Source of the DNA: Treponema sp.
GTDB lineage: Bacteria; Spirochaetota; Spirochaetia; Treponematales; Treponemataceae
DNA: 64,000 nucleotides
Direction of reading: 5' to 3'
NCBI GenBank assembly: GCA_017469785.1
Contig: JAFUFU010000051.1
Span: 28,512 to 92,511 of the forward strand
The first letter of the stretch is position 1; each line of letters begins with the position of its first letter. Below, piece by piece: positions 1 to 9,900 of this stretch. Made by a program: the position numbers and the translations under genes. Below the pieces are notes generated by a model, which made no database searches, was not told the DNA's origin, and worked only from the letters and a program-made list of their open reading frames with translations.

Positions 1-3000
1 CACTTTCGGCACGTTCAGGTAGTTCAAAGCGGAATTGTCGTCATTGTAGGTCGTGTAGAAGACTTTTCCGGCCGCATCCTTCACATAGATATAGAATTTT
101 TTCTGTCCGTCAACGTTCTTTCCGGCAGTATTGTCCGCGCTCGGCGTGAATGTGACAGTTCCGTTGGTCGTTGAGTAGTCCGAAGTTGTCGGCACAGTGC
201 CAGTTCCGGTGTATGCTTCTTCAGAAATGTAAACCTTTTCGATTCCGTCGTCATCGGTAACGGTGGCGATGACCTGAGATTTTGTGCCGTATTTGAGGAC
301 GAAGCGCGGGGAAGCCGATTCGCCCAAATCGGTGAGGTTGGTGATTTTGATTACCGGCCTGTCGGTGTCCTGGGAAACCTTGACGCTGAAAGGCGTTGAA
401 TAACCGATGTTACCAGCCTGGTCTTTCGCTTTTGCCCGGAGATAGATTGTAGATTCGTCAGTGATTTGAGTCGTGTCGAATCCTGTGACAGTGTATGAGT
501 AGTTGCCTGCAATTGAAGTAACGGTAAGGTCATTCCACGTGCTTGCGGATTCGCTTTCTGCCCACTGAATAGCCATCACAGGCTCTTCCGGCAATGTGTT
601 CTCGTCCGATACAGTTCCGCTCAAATCAATCACGCCGTTGATTTCGCGAACCGTGGTAGAAGTGTCGGCATCACTTGGAGCCGTGAGCGTTACGGTCGGA
701 GCGGTCACATCGAGGACAATTGTGGCGACGTTCGATTTCTGACTGTTTCCGACTCCTGCGTCGTCTGTCGCGGTGAGATAAAGCGGATATGTTGTCGTGC
801 CACTAGAGAAGAGGGCCTTTTTGAGCGTGACAGTCCAAGTCTGTTCCGTGCTTTTCTTTGTGCTGTCTTCAAGAGATTCCCAAGAAACAGTTCCGTATGT
901 CGTGTCGTCCTTCGTAATTGTCTTTCCGCTCACTTCCACAACAAGGCTTCTGATTCCGGCCGCACTGTCCGTGACTTTACCCGAAATCACGTAGTCGTCC
1001 CCAATCTTCTCGATTACCGTGGCTGTAGCAGCGACAGAAGAATCGTTGAGGCTCGCGTTCGTGAGGATATTGCTTGTGACGTTCGTTTCGATTGTCGGAA
1101 CAACAGTGTCTACATTGATTGCGTAGTAGGCATTTCCTTCTCCTGAAGATGCGTTCCAGGTGTTTGTGTCAACGTCAGAGTCAACGGTGCCGTCTCTGAG
1201 AGCCGCGCCTGTAGTCGAGATATCCGCAATGGAGCCGTCTTTTTCGAGATAGTTTACTTTGAGTTCATCGAGAGCCACGTTTCCGACATTGTCAACGATT
1301 GCGAACACGAGATAGTTGCTCTCTTCCTTGAAATCGGCGATTGTCGTCTTGAAGTTCGACGTGATTTCCACAGATTTCTTTCCGCTATCAGTGTTGTATG
1401 TGACGCGGCGTTTTTCAGCGGTCTTTAAAAGGCCAAAGTAGCCGTCTGCTAAATCCTCATAGCTAGAGAGGAAGTCTGTCAAATCAGAAGAACTTGGCGC
1501 GGATGTGAACTGCTTGTAGTAAATCATGTTCACGCCGCTTCCAGTCTCGTAGACAGTTCCGCGAACTTTGATTGTGTTGGCGTTTCCGAACGTTCCGTAT
1601 GAATACTTGCCGCCTACGTCTTTATCGAGAGTATCAGACCAAGTTTCTCCGCTCTCGACTTTTGAGCTGTCGGAAGAAAGCTTGTCGTTGTCGTTCTCGC
1701 CCACGCGGAAGTAGATATCCTTGTTCTTCGCGTCAGGTTTGTGGAGCATCAGAGGAGCCGCGTTGTCGAATACGATGTCGAGTGACTTCTCCTCGCTTGT
1801 GTTGCCGGCCGCGTCGGTGGCAGTGATTGTAACTGTTGCGCCTCCAGTCCAGTCGTTCATATCGAGTTCAGAGAATGTCCATGCGCCGTTATTGACAACA
1901 TCAGGAGTGAGAGTCTTGCTTGAATCTGCTGTGTTGACAACCACGAGCTTTACAGAATCCACGCCCGAAGCCGCGTCGCTGGCGCTTCCAGAAATCGTGA
2001 TTTTGTTTCCAGACTCATTGTTGATGTAGTATTTACCTGAAGTCTTGTCGTAATATGGGTCAACAGAATCACTTGTATCTTCGATTGTCACGTTACTTCC
2101 GATAGTCGGAGCCGTCGTGTCCACCTGAATCTTGAAGATTGTGGAAGAAGAAGAGTTTCCAGCCTTGTCCGTGACAGTTGCTTTCACTGCGTAGACGTGT
2201 CCGTCCTCAAGAGTTGAAAGAAGTTTTCCAGAGCCAGAGTTGCCGCCCTCAAGCTTTGCATTCCATGTTCCGTCCGAACAATTTGCAGTGATTTCAGCAG
2301 GAGAGAAAGAAGATGTGCTTGCCGTATCTGAAACTGTCAGCACGACGCTGGCCACGCCAGAAGAATCATCGCTCATGGTTCCGTTTACTTCGATATCGGC
2401 TGTCTTTTTAGAGTAGACCGTTCCAGAATTATCAGATTCCAGGTTCGGTGACTCGTTGTCAATATAGATGTCGAATGACTTCACTTCGCTTTCATTTCCA
2501 GCGTTGTCCACGGCCTTGAAGAAAATCTTGTTCGCCACAGCAGAGCCATTATTCACGTACTTCGTGAAGTCCCCGATGTTTGCCTTGAAGGTCTCCACTG
2601 AGCCTGCGTCTTTCGTTGAGAATGAATAATCCTCAGAGAAAGCCGGATTATCCGCCGTGCTTCCAGAAGGAACCGTCGAGCTTCCGTCCGCAGAGATGAT
2701 TGAGTAGTACACAAGGTCGATTCCGCTGCCCTCTTCCGAGTATGCGCCCTGGAATGGCAAAGAAGAAGAATTGTACCAGCTGTGGTTTTCTCCAGACTCA
2801 AAGGCTTTGTTGTTTACCTTGAAGGGAGAAGTCGCATAATCTTCTTTCCAGACAGGTTTCTTTGTATCCACGATTGATGTAAGGTTCTTAAGTTCCGTCG
2901 TTCTTCCGGCATTGTCTTTTGCAATCACTCCAAAGGCCCACGATCCGTCGTTACTTCCATCCGAAGTCACAGTAATCGTGAACGTGCCCTCAGATGCGTT

Positions 3001-6000
3001 AAATGAGTATCCGCTTGAAACCGAAGCCCCGTCTTTTGTGGCAGTCGCAGTGATTTCCGCAATTCCGTGAGAGTCTGAATAGCTACCGCTGATTGTTAGA
3101 GTCTCGCCTTCTTTTACATATTCCGCAAATTCATTCACAGAAAGGGCTGGCGGCTCTTTATCCAATGAGAGAGTCGTCTTTGAAGTGCTTATCGTCGTGT
3201 TTCCGGCGTTGTCCTTCGCCGCATAATAGATGTATACGGTTCCGTCTTCACAGTTGTTTGTTGTGGCGTATGTCTTTATTGGAACAGTAGCGTTCCAGTT
3301 TGACGCGCCCTGATTCATTGAAATCCATTCAACAGAAGCGTAGCCATCAGGAGCCGTGTCACTCGTGGAAAGATAATAACCAAAAGATGCGATTCCGCTT
3401 CCGTTTTCATCATCGCTTACATTAGCCGTAATCGAGACATATTCAGACTCGTCGAGGTATACGTCCTTGGCCGTTATCACGTCAGAGATTGTCGGAGCAA
3501 TCGGGTCCATTCCGAACTTGACAGTCGCGCTTCCTTTCTGGCCGTATTTATCGGTAGCGGTGATTCGCAAGATGTAGCTGCCGCTTGTAGCAGACGGCAT
3601 TGAGCCCAGCGAGAGAGACCATGCGCTTCCGTTTTCCGTCTTATCAAGCGAAGCCGGCTGAGACGCAAGCTCATTAAGATCGGAATCCAGGAAGGCAGAC
3701 GAGAGAGATGTTCCGTTGTTGAAATTCTTTACGGTCGGAGTTACGGAGCCGGTAATTTTGTCGTTCGGAGAAAGATAGGCCGCAACGCTGTCCACGCTGA
3801 CTGTCGGCGCACCGTTATCGATTGCGACATAGAATTCTTTTGATGTGACTTCACCGTAGATTCCCGACGCCTCCAAACCTGTCTTAGACTTGTTTACGTC
3901 AGTCGCAGTGACAGTGACCTTGTAGATGCCCACGTCAATAGGCAGAGTCAGGGTTTTGCCTCCAGATGTAAATGACTTGCTGGGCGTAACTGACATCGAG
4001 TATTCATCAAGCTCGTTTCCGTCAGAATCTTTTACAGTAATTCCGTATGAGTTAATTCCATCGTCGTCTGAGAATGTAACAGAAAGCTTGTTATTGGTCG
4101 TCAAAAAGAGGTTTGTCTCTGAATTGATTTCTGATTCGCTGTCCACGTCCTCAGATGCGTTTCCGAATGAAATCTGCGGGCGGTCCGTCTCCTGATAGAT
4201 AATGAAGTCTTTTCCGCCGTTGTATTCGTCAGAAGAATAGGTTCCAGTGTTGCCGACTTCGTCCTTTGCAGTGATGACCACGCGGATTTTTATTGGCTGG
4301 TCTTTAGTGATAACACCGGCACTAATCATTCCCTGAGTAACCATTGAAGTCATGAACGAAACATCGATTGAGTTCGAAGATCCGAGACTTCCGTCGTAGG
4401 CAGCAGGAATATTCGGGTTGTTTGCTGTGGCCGCTTTAATCTGCTCAAGAATTGAGTCATCTGCTGAAAGCGTTTCTGTCAAATTTTTGGAAGCCCAAAT
4501 ATCGTAGGTGACTTCCGCCAGGTTCTGCTCCACGATTGAGCCCATTATGCGTATGGCTCCGTTGACGTAAACGTTGTCCTCAGCATATCCGCTGGAAGCC
4601 TTGACCACATCGCTCACATCGCTTCCAGAGACAGTTGGCGTGACGGACGTGATTTTGACGACTGGCGCCGTCGTGTCCAGCTGAACCATTGAAGACATGG
4701 TGACATCGTGTCCGGAAGAAGATCGTCCGTAAATCTCAAGGGTGTACTTTGTGGCATCGATCGTGCCGCTGAGGAAGCCGTCGATTTCAGACGGTTTGAA
4801 AGTCCAGTTTTTTCCGTTGATGCTGAATGCATCGATGTTCGTGCTCGTCCAGCTTCCATTTTCATTGGCAGAATCGTATGTGAGGGTGACGGTGTATCCA
4901 TCTTCGGCTCCGACGGCCACGCTTCCGTTTGCGGCTTTTATCGTCGCTTTAAGAATGTCCATTTTCAAATCAGCGTTGTTCACGAAGGCGGTACCAGTGA
5001 ATTCAAGAGTATCCGCACTCACAAAGTCACCGTTATCCGGCGTAAGGAATTCAATTGTAGGAGCGATACCCATCTGATTTCCTGCGAAACCATAGATAAT
5101 TGACTGAGAGAATTCAATGTCATCGGCGTCGTATCCTGTGGCGGCGAGAATGTAGTATTTGTTCAGGACGATTCCGCTTGCTGGAAGTGTCATCGCAATC
5201 GACTTAACGTCGACAGTGCTTCCGTTGTACTCGTAGTAGTCGTAGACGAGAGTCCAGTTGTCTTCGGCCAGCTCAGCGATTTGAGAGTCGGTTATAGTCG
5301 CCGCTCCGTCATTTTTCGCCGCCGCTTCTGCCAGTTTGACTTTCGAAACAAGAGAAGAAATTGCGCTTCTTGCGTCCTCATAACTGGGCTTTTCGCTTCC
5401 GTCGCAAGCGTACATCCAGAGTTTCAAAGTAGAAGGGTCGACTTTTACGCCGTCAAGACCAGAAGTTACAGTGACGTTCACGGTGTTTCCGTTTGACGCG
5501 CTTTGAATAACGTCGGTTTTGTTTGAGTCGCTCTCTGTTTCTGCGTCCGAGCCGAAACCGAAAGTGTAACCAGAAATCGTGTATGTCGGATTCGCCTCCG
5601 GATTGAGAGAGAAATACAGATGATTTTCCTCTAAGGAAGTGTTTTTCTCCGAATTGCTAAGGATGGTTTTTGCGCTCACAGCCTTTTCGTCCGTTCTCAG
5701 TCCCGCAAGAATGTCTTTAAGGTCAGATGCGCTCAATCCGAGGCCTTTCTTTGCGCTCATTAAGCTTGTGTAAACATCATCGTACAAATACACTTTTGAG
5801 GTAGCGTTTCCGTATGAATCCGTGTCGATTTCGGCGGCCGACCTTGCGCTGTTTACAGGTGGATTTTTGTAAATCTGGGTTGAATCATAAACAGCAATTT
5901 CCGCGTAATAATATTCCGTTCCCGAATCGCTTGGGTGCAACTGCGAGTAGCGGGTATTTACTGTCTTTTTTTCGGATGAAGTTGAATACTGCGCGATTGT

Positions 6001-6699
6001 GACGCTTGAGCCGCCGGCCGTAGCAATGTCTTCCTCGCGGTAGAAATCAACGGCGCTTCCCTCATAAGTTTCTGAAGATACAAGAGTTCCGTCGATGCTG
6101 TAAATTTTTACGTCCATCAGGGAAATTGTATGATTGTCAGAAATCGTACCGTCGATTGTAAAAAGCGAGCCGTAAGCAGACGCAGACTTGTTATTGCTTT
6201 TCACAACGCCAGGATTCGAGATGATAAAGACTGGAGCCGTGTTGTCGATTTCAAACTGACGCGAGCTTGAGCCGGAATTGTTGCCTGCATTATCAAATGC
6301 AGTAACCGTGAATTCGTATTTACCGTCAGGATATTGCCAGCCGTTACAGTAAGTTGAATTTGCAGAATCATATGAATTGAGTTCCAGCTGCCATGAAGTC
6401 TGATTTGACGAGACTGTGGCGGAATATGAGCCGTAATCAACAGATGTGTCAAGATTTTTTACGCTGACCACAATCCTTGAAATGGATTTATCATCCGAAC
6501 AGCTGCCTGCAAGGATGAAAGAATCGCGAATTGCCGCACCGGACGGCGGATAATCAATAGAAAGCGTCGGAGCCTTGGTATCAATTGAAGCTCCCAAACC
6601 CGAATCTTCACCACAGGAAACAAACGAAAAAAACAAGAAAGAAAGCGAAAGTGCTTTCAGGCCACATTGAATAATTTTAGATACAGATACCTTTTTCAT
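1..6699 (-). CDS. Giant Ig-like repeat surface lipoprotein (3' end outside window)
   Basis: The minus strand is open from an ATG at 6699 to the window edge, so at least 2,233 residues are visible and the C-terminus is missing. The first 29 residues form a lipoprotein signal (KK start, hydrophobic core, FVSC with the lipidated Cys at about 29), followed by a short linker and then a module that opens with DTKAPTLSIDYPPSG. Similar modules of roughly 100 residues recur throughout: D(T/N)xAPT openings, a GxVxDxxG core and (V/A)xDxAGN endings, as in bacterial Ig-like or cadherin-like stalks. A GGAGG Shine-Dalgarno lies 7 nt before the ATG. The upstream neighbour is another Ig-like giant read in the same direction. 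I infer a cell-surface stalk, adhesin or glycan-binding scaffold; no catalytic domain was recognised. Confidence is high for the ORF and architecture and low for the precise role. Confidence 0.85.
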   Translation of the reverse strand, partial: MKKVSVSKIIQCGLKALSLSFLFFSFVSCGEDSGLGASIDTKAPTLSIDYPPSGAAIRDSFILAGSCSDDKSISRIVVSVKNLDTSVDYGSYSATVSSNQTSWQLELNSYDSANSTYCNGWQYPDGKYEFTVTAFDNAGNNSGSSSRQFEIDNTAPVFIISNPGVVKSNNKSASAYGSLFTIDGTISDNHTISLMDVKIYSIDGTLVSSETYEGSAVDFYREEDIATAGGSSVTIAQYSTSSEKKTVNTRYSQLHPSDSGTEYYYAEIAVYDSTQIYKNPPVNSARSAAEIDTDSYGNATSKVYLYDDVYTSLMSAKKGLGLSASDLKDILAGLRTDEKAVSAKTILSNSEKNTSLEENHLYFSLNPEANPTYTISGYTFGFGSDAETESDSNKTDVIQSASNGNTVNVTVTSGLDGVKVDPSTLKLWMYACDGSEKPSYEDARSAISSLVSKVKLAEAAAKNDGAATITDSQIAELAEDNWTLVYDYYEYNGSTVDVKSIAMTLPASGIVLNKYYILAATGYDADDIEFSQSIIYGFAGNQMGIAPTIEFLTPDNGDFVSADTLEFTGTAFVNNADLKMDILKATIKAANGSVAVGAEDGYTVTLTYDSANENGSWTSTNIDAFSINGKNWTFKPSEIDGFLSGTIDATKYTLEIYGRSSSGHDVTMSSMVQLDTTAPVVKITSVTPTVSGSDVSDVVKASSGYAEDNVYVNGAIRIMGSIVEQNLAEVTYDIWASKNLTETLSADDSILEQIKAATANNPNIPAAYDGSLGSSNSIDVSFMTSMVTQGMISAGVITKDQPIKIRVVITAKDEVGNTGTYSSDEYNGGKDFIIYQETDRPQISFGNASEDVDSESEINSETNLFLTTNNKLSVTFSDDDGINSYGITVKDSDGNELDEYSMSVTPSKSFTSGGKTLTLPIDVGIYKVTVTATDVNKSKTGLEASGIYGEVTSKEFYVAIDNGAPTVSVDSVAAYLSPNDKITGSVTPTVKNFNNGTSLSSAFLDSDLNELASQPASLDKTENGSAWSLSLGSMPSATSGSYILRITATDKYGQKGSATVKFGMDPIAPTISDVITAKDVYLDESEYVSITANVSDDENGSGIASFGYYLSTSDTAPDGYASVEWISMNQGASNWNATVPIKTYATTNNCEDGTVYIYYAAKDNAGNTTISTSKTTLSLDKEPPALSVNEFAEYVKEGETLTISGSYSDSHGIAEITATATKDGASVSSGYSFNASEGTFTITVTSDGSNDGSWAFGVIAKDNAGRTTELKNLTSIVDTKKPVWKEDYATSPFKVNNKAFESGENHSWYNSSSLPFQGAYSEEGSGIDLVYYSIISADGSSTVPSGSTADNPAFSEDYSFSTKDAGSVETFKANIGDFTKYVNNGSAVANKIFFKAVDNAGNESEVKSFDIYIDNESPNLESDNSGTVYSKKTADIEVNGTMSDDSSGVASVVLTVSDTASTSSFSPAEITANCSDGTWNAKLEGGNSGSGKLLSTLEDGHVYAVKATVTDKAGNSSSSTIFKIQVDTTAPTIGSNVTIEDTSDSVDPYYDKTSGKYYINNESGNKITISGSASDAASGVDSVKLVVVNTADSSKTLTPDVVNNGAWTFSELDMNDWTGGATVTITATDAAGNTSEEKSLDIVFDNAAPLMLHKPDAKNKDIYFRVGENDNDKLSSDSSKVESGETWSDTLDKDVGGKYSYGTFGNANTIKVRGTVYETGSGVNMIYYKQFTSAPSSSDLTDFLSSYEDLADGYFGLLKTAEKRRVTYNTDSGKKSVEITSNFKTTIADFKEESNYLVFAIVDNVGNVALDELKVNYLEKDGSIADISTTGAALRDGTVDSDVDTNTWNASSGEGNAYYAINVDTVVPTIETNVTSNILTNASLNDSSVAATATVIEKIGDDYVISGKVTDSAAGIRSLVVEVSGKTITKDDTTYGTVSWESLEDSTKKSTEQTWTVTLKKALFSSGTTTYPLYLTATDDAGVGNSQKSNVATIVLDVTAPTVTLTAPSDADTSTTVREINGVIDLSGTVSDENTLPEEPVMAIQWAESESASTWNDLTVTSIAGNYSYTVTGFDTTQITDESTIYLRAKAKDQAGNIGYSTPFSVKVSQDTDRPVIKITNLTDLGESASPRFVLKYGTKSQVIATVTDDDGIEKVYISEEAYTGTGTVPTTSDYSTTNGTVTFTPSADNTAGKNVDGQKKFYIYVKDAAGKVFYTTYNDDNSALNYLNVPKV

Positions 6700-6844
6700 A
6701 CTTTTCCTCCGCTCCCGTGGGATACGACTGATAGCTACATTAGCATTTAAAAATAGAAACAGTTATTCGAGAATAAATGATAGCAAAAAGAGGGCTGCAA
6801 AAACTATAACGATTTTCGCTAGTTTAAGGACGATTCAGACATTT

Positions 6845-6886
6845 AAAAAGGAGGTTTCTGAAAAATTTTCAGATTCCTCAGAAACC
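6845..6886 (-). terminator. Rho-independent terminator after the 6902-12100 gene
   Basis: On the minus strand a 9-bp stem (GGTTTCTGA with TCAGAAACC, 6853-6861 and 6878-6886) follows the stop codon of the 1,732-residue gene and is followed by CC then TTTTT. It separates the two giant genes, so the lipoprotein gene downstream probably has its own promoter in 6700-6800. Confidence 0.7.
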
Positions 6887-6901
6887 CTTTTTAATGTTAT
6901 T

Positions 6902-9900
6902 TTAGAACACGTTGACACGCAGGCCGAATGAAATCTGAGGAACGATACTCTTGACATCTTCCTCAGAATTAACGTCGGTCGGAATGAACCAAAGCTGACC
7001 TTCGGTGTAGAATGCAATCGTGCGGAACATTTTCTGCCTAGAGAATGTGACGCGCGGGAATTCAAGCTGGAAGAGACCTGCAGAAAGAATCTGAGGCTTG
7101 CCGGAGCCAGACTGGTCGAATCGGGAGAAGTTTGCGCCGACAGCGACATTAAGGCTCAACCATTCCCAATCTGGGCCAAAGTAGTAGCGGAAAGGCAGAT
7201 AGTACACGTTTGCAAGCAGCTTCATGCCGAAAATATTGCTTCCGCCGTAACGAAGGCTTGATTTATCGAACAGGTTTCGCTGCTGCTGGGTGAACTGACC
7301 CCACTGAACCTGAAGCTTAACATTGTCATCAAAGAAGGTAAGACCGGCACCCACATTAAACAATGTTGCGCCCCAGAACTGCCAGTCGAAATACAGTCCC
7401 TGAATGAATCCAGGAATCTCGTAGGCCGCCTTGTCGCCTTTACGAAGGGCAAGAGTAAGACTCTTGAGGGCAACGTCATCTTTTGCAAGGCCAGAGAATT
7501 CAAGTTCCTGATTGTAGTGACCGCCTGCTCCCGGAGAAATGAGTTTGATGGTTGGCTTGGTGCTGTCAACCTGAACGATACATCGCGTTACGGCGTGCTC
7601 ACCGTTCTTCATGGTCGCACGGACAAGCAGGAAGTGGTATCCTTCGGCGATGTCTTCGTTTTCGACGCGGTAACGCCATTTTCCAGAAGAAGAGACTTTT
7701 GAGAAAGTCTTGCCGTTGTTGAATGAAATCTCTACCATGCTGACGTTTTTACCGGCCAGAGACTCTTTCAATTCTTTTGGCGCGCCCTTCGCATTTGCAC
7801 GGACAACCTCTTCTTCATCGTAAGAATATCCGGCATTTCCGATTATGTAAGGTCGGTCAATGGCAAAATCACCGTAAGTGAAATTGTCGATTGTAATCCA
7901 TGGACCGACAGAAGCGTAATTGAGATACTGCTGGTTTGAAACAATCTTTGTCTCGTCAGAAAGCGTCGCCTCAACACGGATTTTGTGCTGGCCGTCGCTT
8001 ATCATCGCCTGGTTAAGGGTGAATTTGAAGTATCCGCTCTCTGAAAGTTCTGTGGCCGATACTTCCTGATCATCCACATAAAGAACCAGAGACGTTATCG
8101 GAGACTCGCTCACCGCCGTTCCGTAGATATTGAACACCCCCTGCACGTATTCGCCATTCAGCGGATACAAAAGGTCAACCTTCGCTTTTGAGGCTTTTTT
8201 GTTGAGCTGAATGTTTCGGCTTACGCGGGTGATGTTCTCAGCGGCATCAACACCAGTCAGCTCGATATTGTAGAAGCCGTCATCAAGATTTGACAAATCC
8301 ATTGCCTGCGTGATGATTTCATCAGGAGTGAGATCAGTGCGGGCAAGCTTTGAGCTGACGGTTTTTCCCTCAAGAGAACGAATCGTAACATAGAGTTTTG
8401 TAAGCTCGATGTTGTCAACCGTCTGTCCAGAAAGGAACATCATGCCGGTTGTCTTTGAATCGTCCAGCGGGAGCATCAGGTCAATCTGTGGAGCCGTATT
8501 ATCAATATTGATAAGTGAAGAATAGAGACCTTCAATATCGTACCAGTCAACGACCTTCATGAACACGACATGCGTTCCGTCCTCAATAACCCGCGTATCG
8601 AATTCATAGCTCCAGTTGCACTGTGTCATCTCATGGCCGTAATTTCCGACAGCCTCATTGTAAGAATTTCCGTTATCAAGAGAAACATAGACAGCCTTGA
8701 TACCGTTCTTATCACTTGCCACGCCAGTCATCTTGATTGTCTGGCGCACAGTTTCATTGATTGGCGGCGTAAGGACGGCACCTTTCGGCTCTTCCAGAGA
8801 AATTCGGAAATTGCGGGTGAATTCAGGGCCTCGAACTCCGTTGATATCTTCCGCATAAACAGTGATTGAGTGTTCATTATCCGTGAAGTCAGTGAGTTTT
8901 TTAGGAATAATGAAATTTGTGCCAATCTGCTCCAACGGCTCATAAGAACCATTGTCGAATTTGTAGAAAATTCGCGGACCTGCGATGACATTACCCAAAT
9001 CATCTTTTTTTACACCATCATCATCATAGATAACGCCGGAGAATTCAAAATCCCGGGTAAGAACGGCGTTCTCTTCAGGAACATGGACTTCGGCAATCGG
9101 GAAATCACTTACGTTGTCGATGATGAATTCCCATTGCTTGACCTCTGTTTCATTTCCGATTGCGTCAATAAACTTGAATGCCATCAAATCGTCAATCGGT
9201 TTATCCGTCGTTCCCACATGAGTCGTAATCATAGAAGAAAGAGGAATATCCTGAGCGACAGGCGAAGAACCGCGCTTTACAGGAGCAAAATACTGAACTT
9301 TATCGAGGCGGCCCGCATCTTTTACCATAAATGCGATCAGATTTTCGCCGTTTACGATGTCATTTGCGCCAGGAAGTATGACTTCGACCTCAGGAGCCAC
9401 AGTATCTTTGTTAATCGCAATTGATTTTACATTTGTTTTACCAGTTGAATCAGTTGCCCGCACATCGATTCCGACCAGACCGTCCTCAAGATTCGAGACG
9501 TTTACATTCGCACTGTACTGGCCGCCGCTTCCGGTCATTGTAATCCAAGACTCGCCGTTATCGAGAGAATATTCCACACGGGAAATGCCGTTTGCGTCAG
9601 AAGCCTTTACCGTAAGCTGAGTTTTTGTCTGAACCCAAGACTGATTTGCGGGAGCCGTGATTTCCACTTCCGGAGCGGCACTGTCGAGAACAATGCTTAC
9701 AGGAGCAGACGAATATGAGCGGCCGCTTCCGTCCCGGGCAGAGACAGATACATTCTTGTAAGTGCCATCTTTTTCACCGACAATCTCAAAACCTTTCCCG
9801 TTGTTTGTAACCGTGAATGCGCCGTTTGAGACACTTGGTGTAACAGGAAGGGCAATGTTTGCGTATCCCGTAAATGGAGCATTTGCCTGAATGACATATG

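Noticed and set aside
8870-9424. 184-codon plus-strand frame within the giant Ig-like gene
   Set aside because: Shadow of the minus-strand gene; no ribosome site and no recognisable domain.
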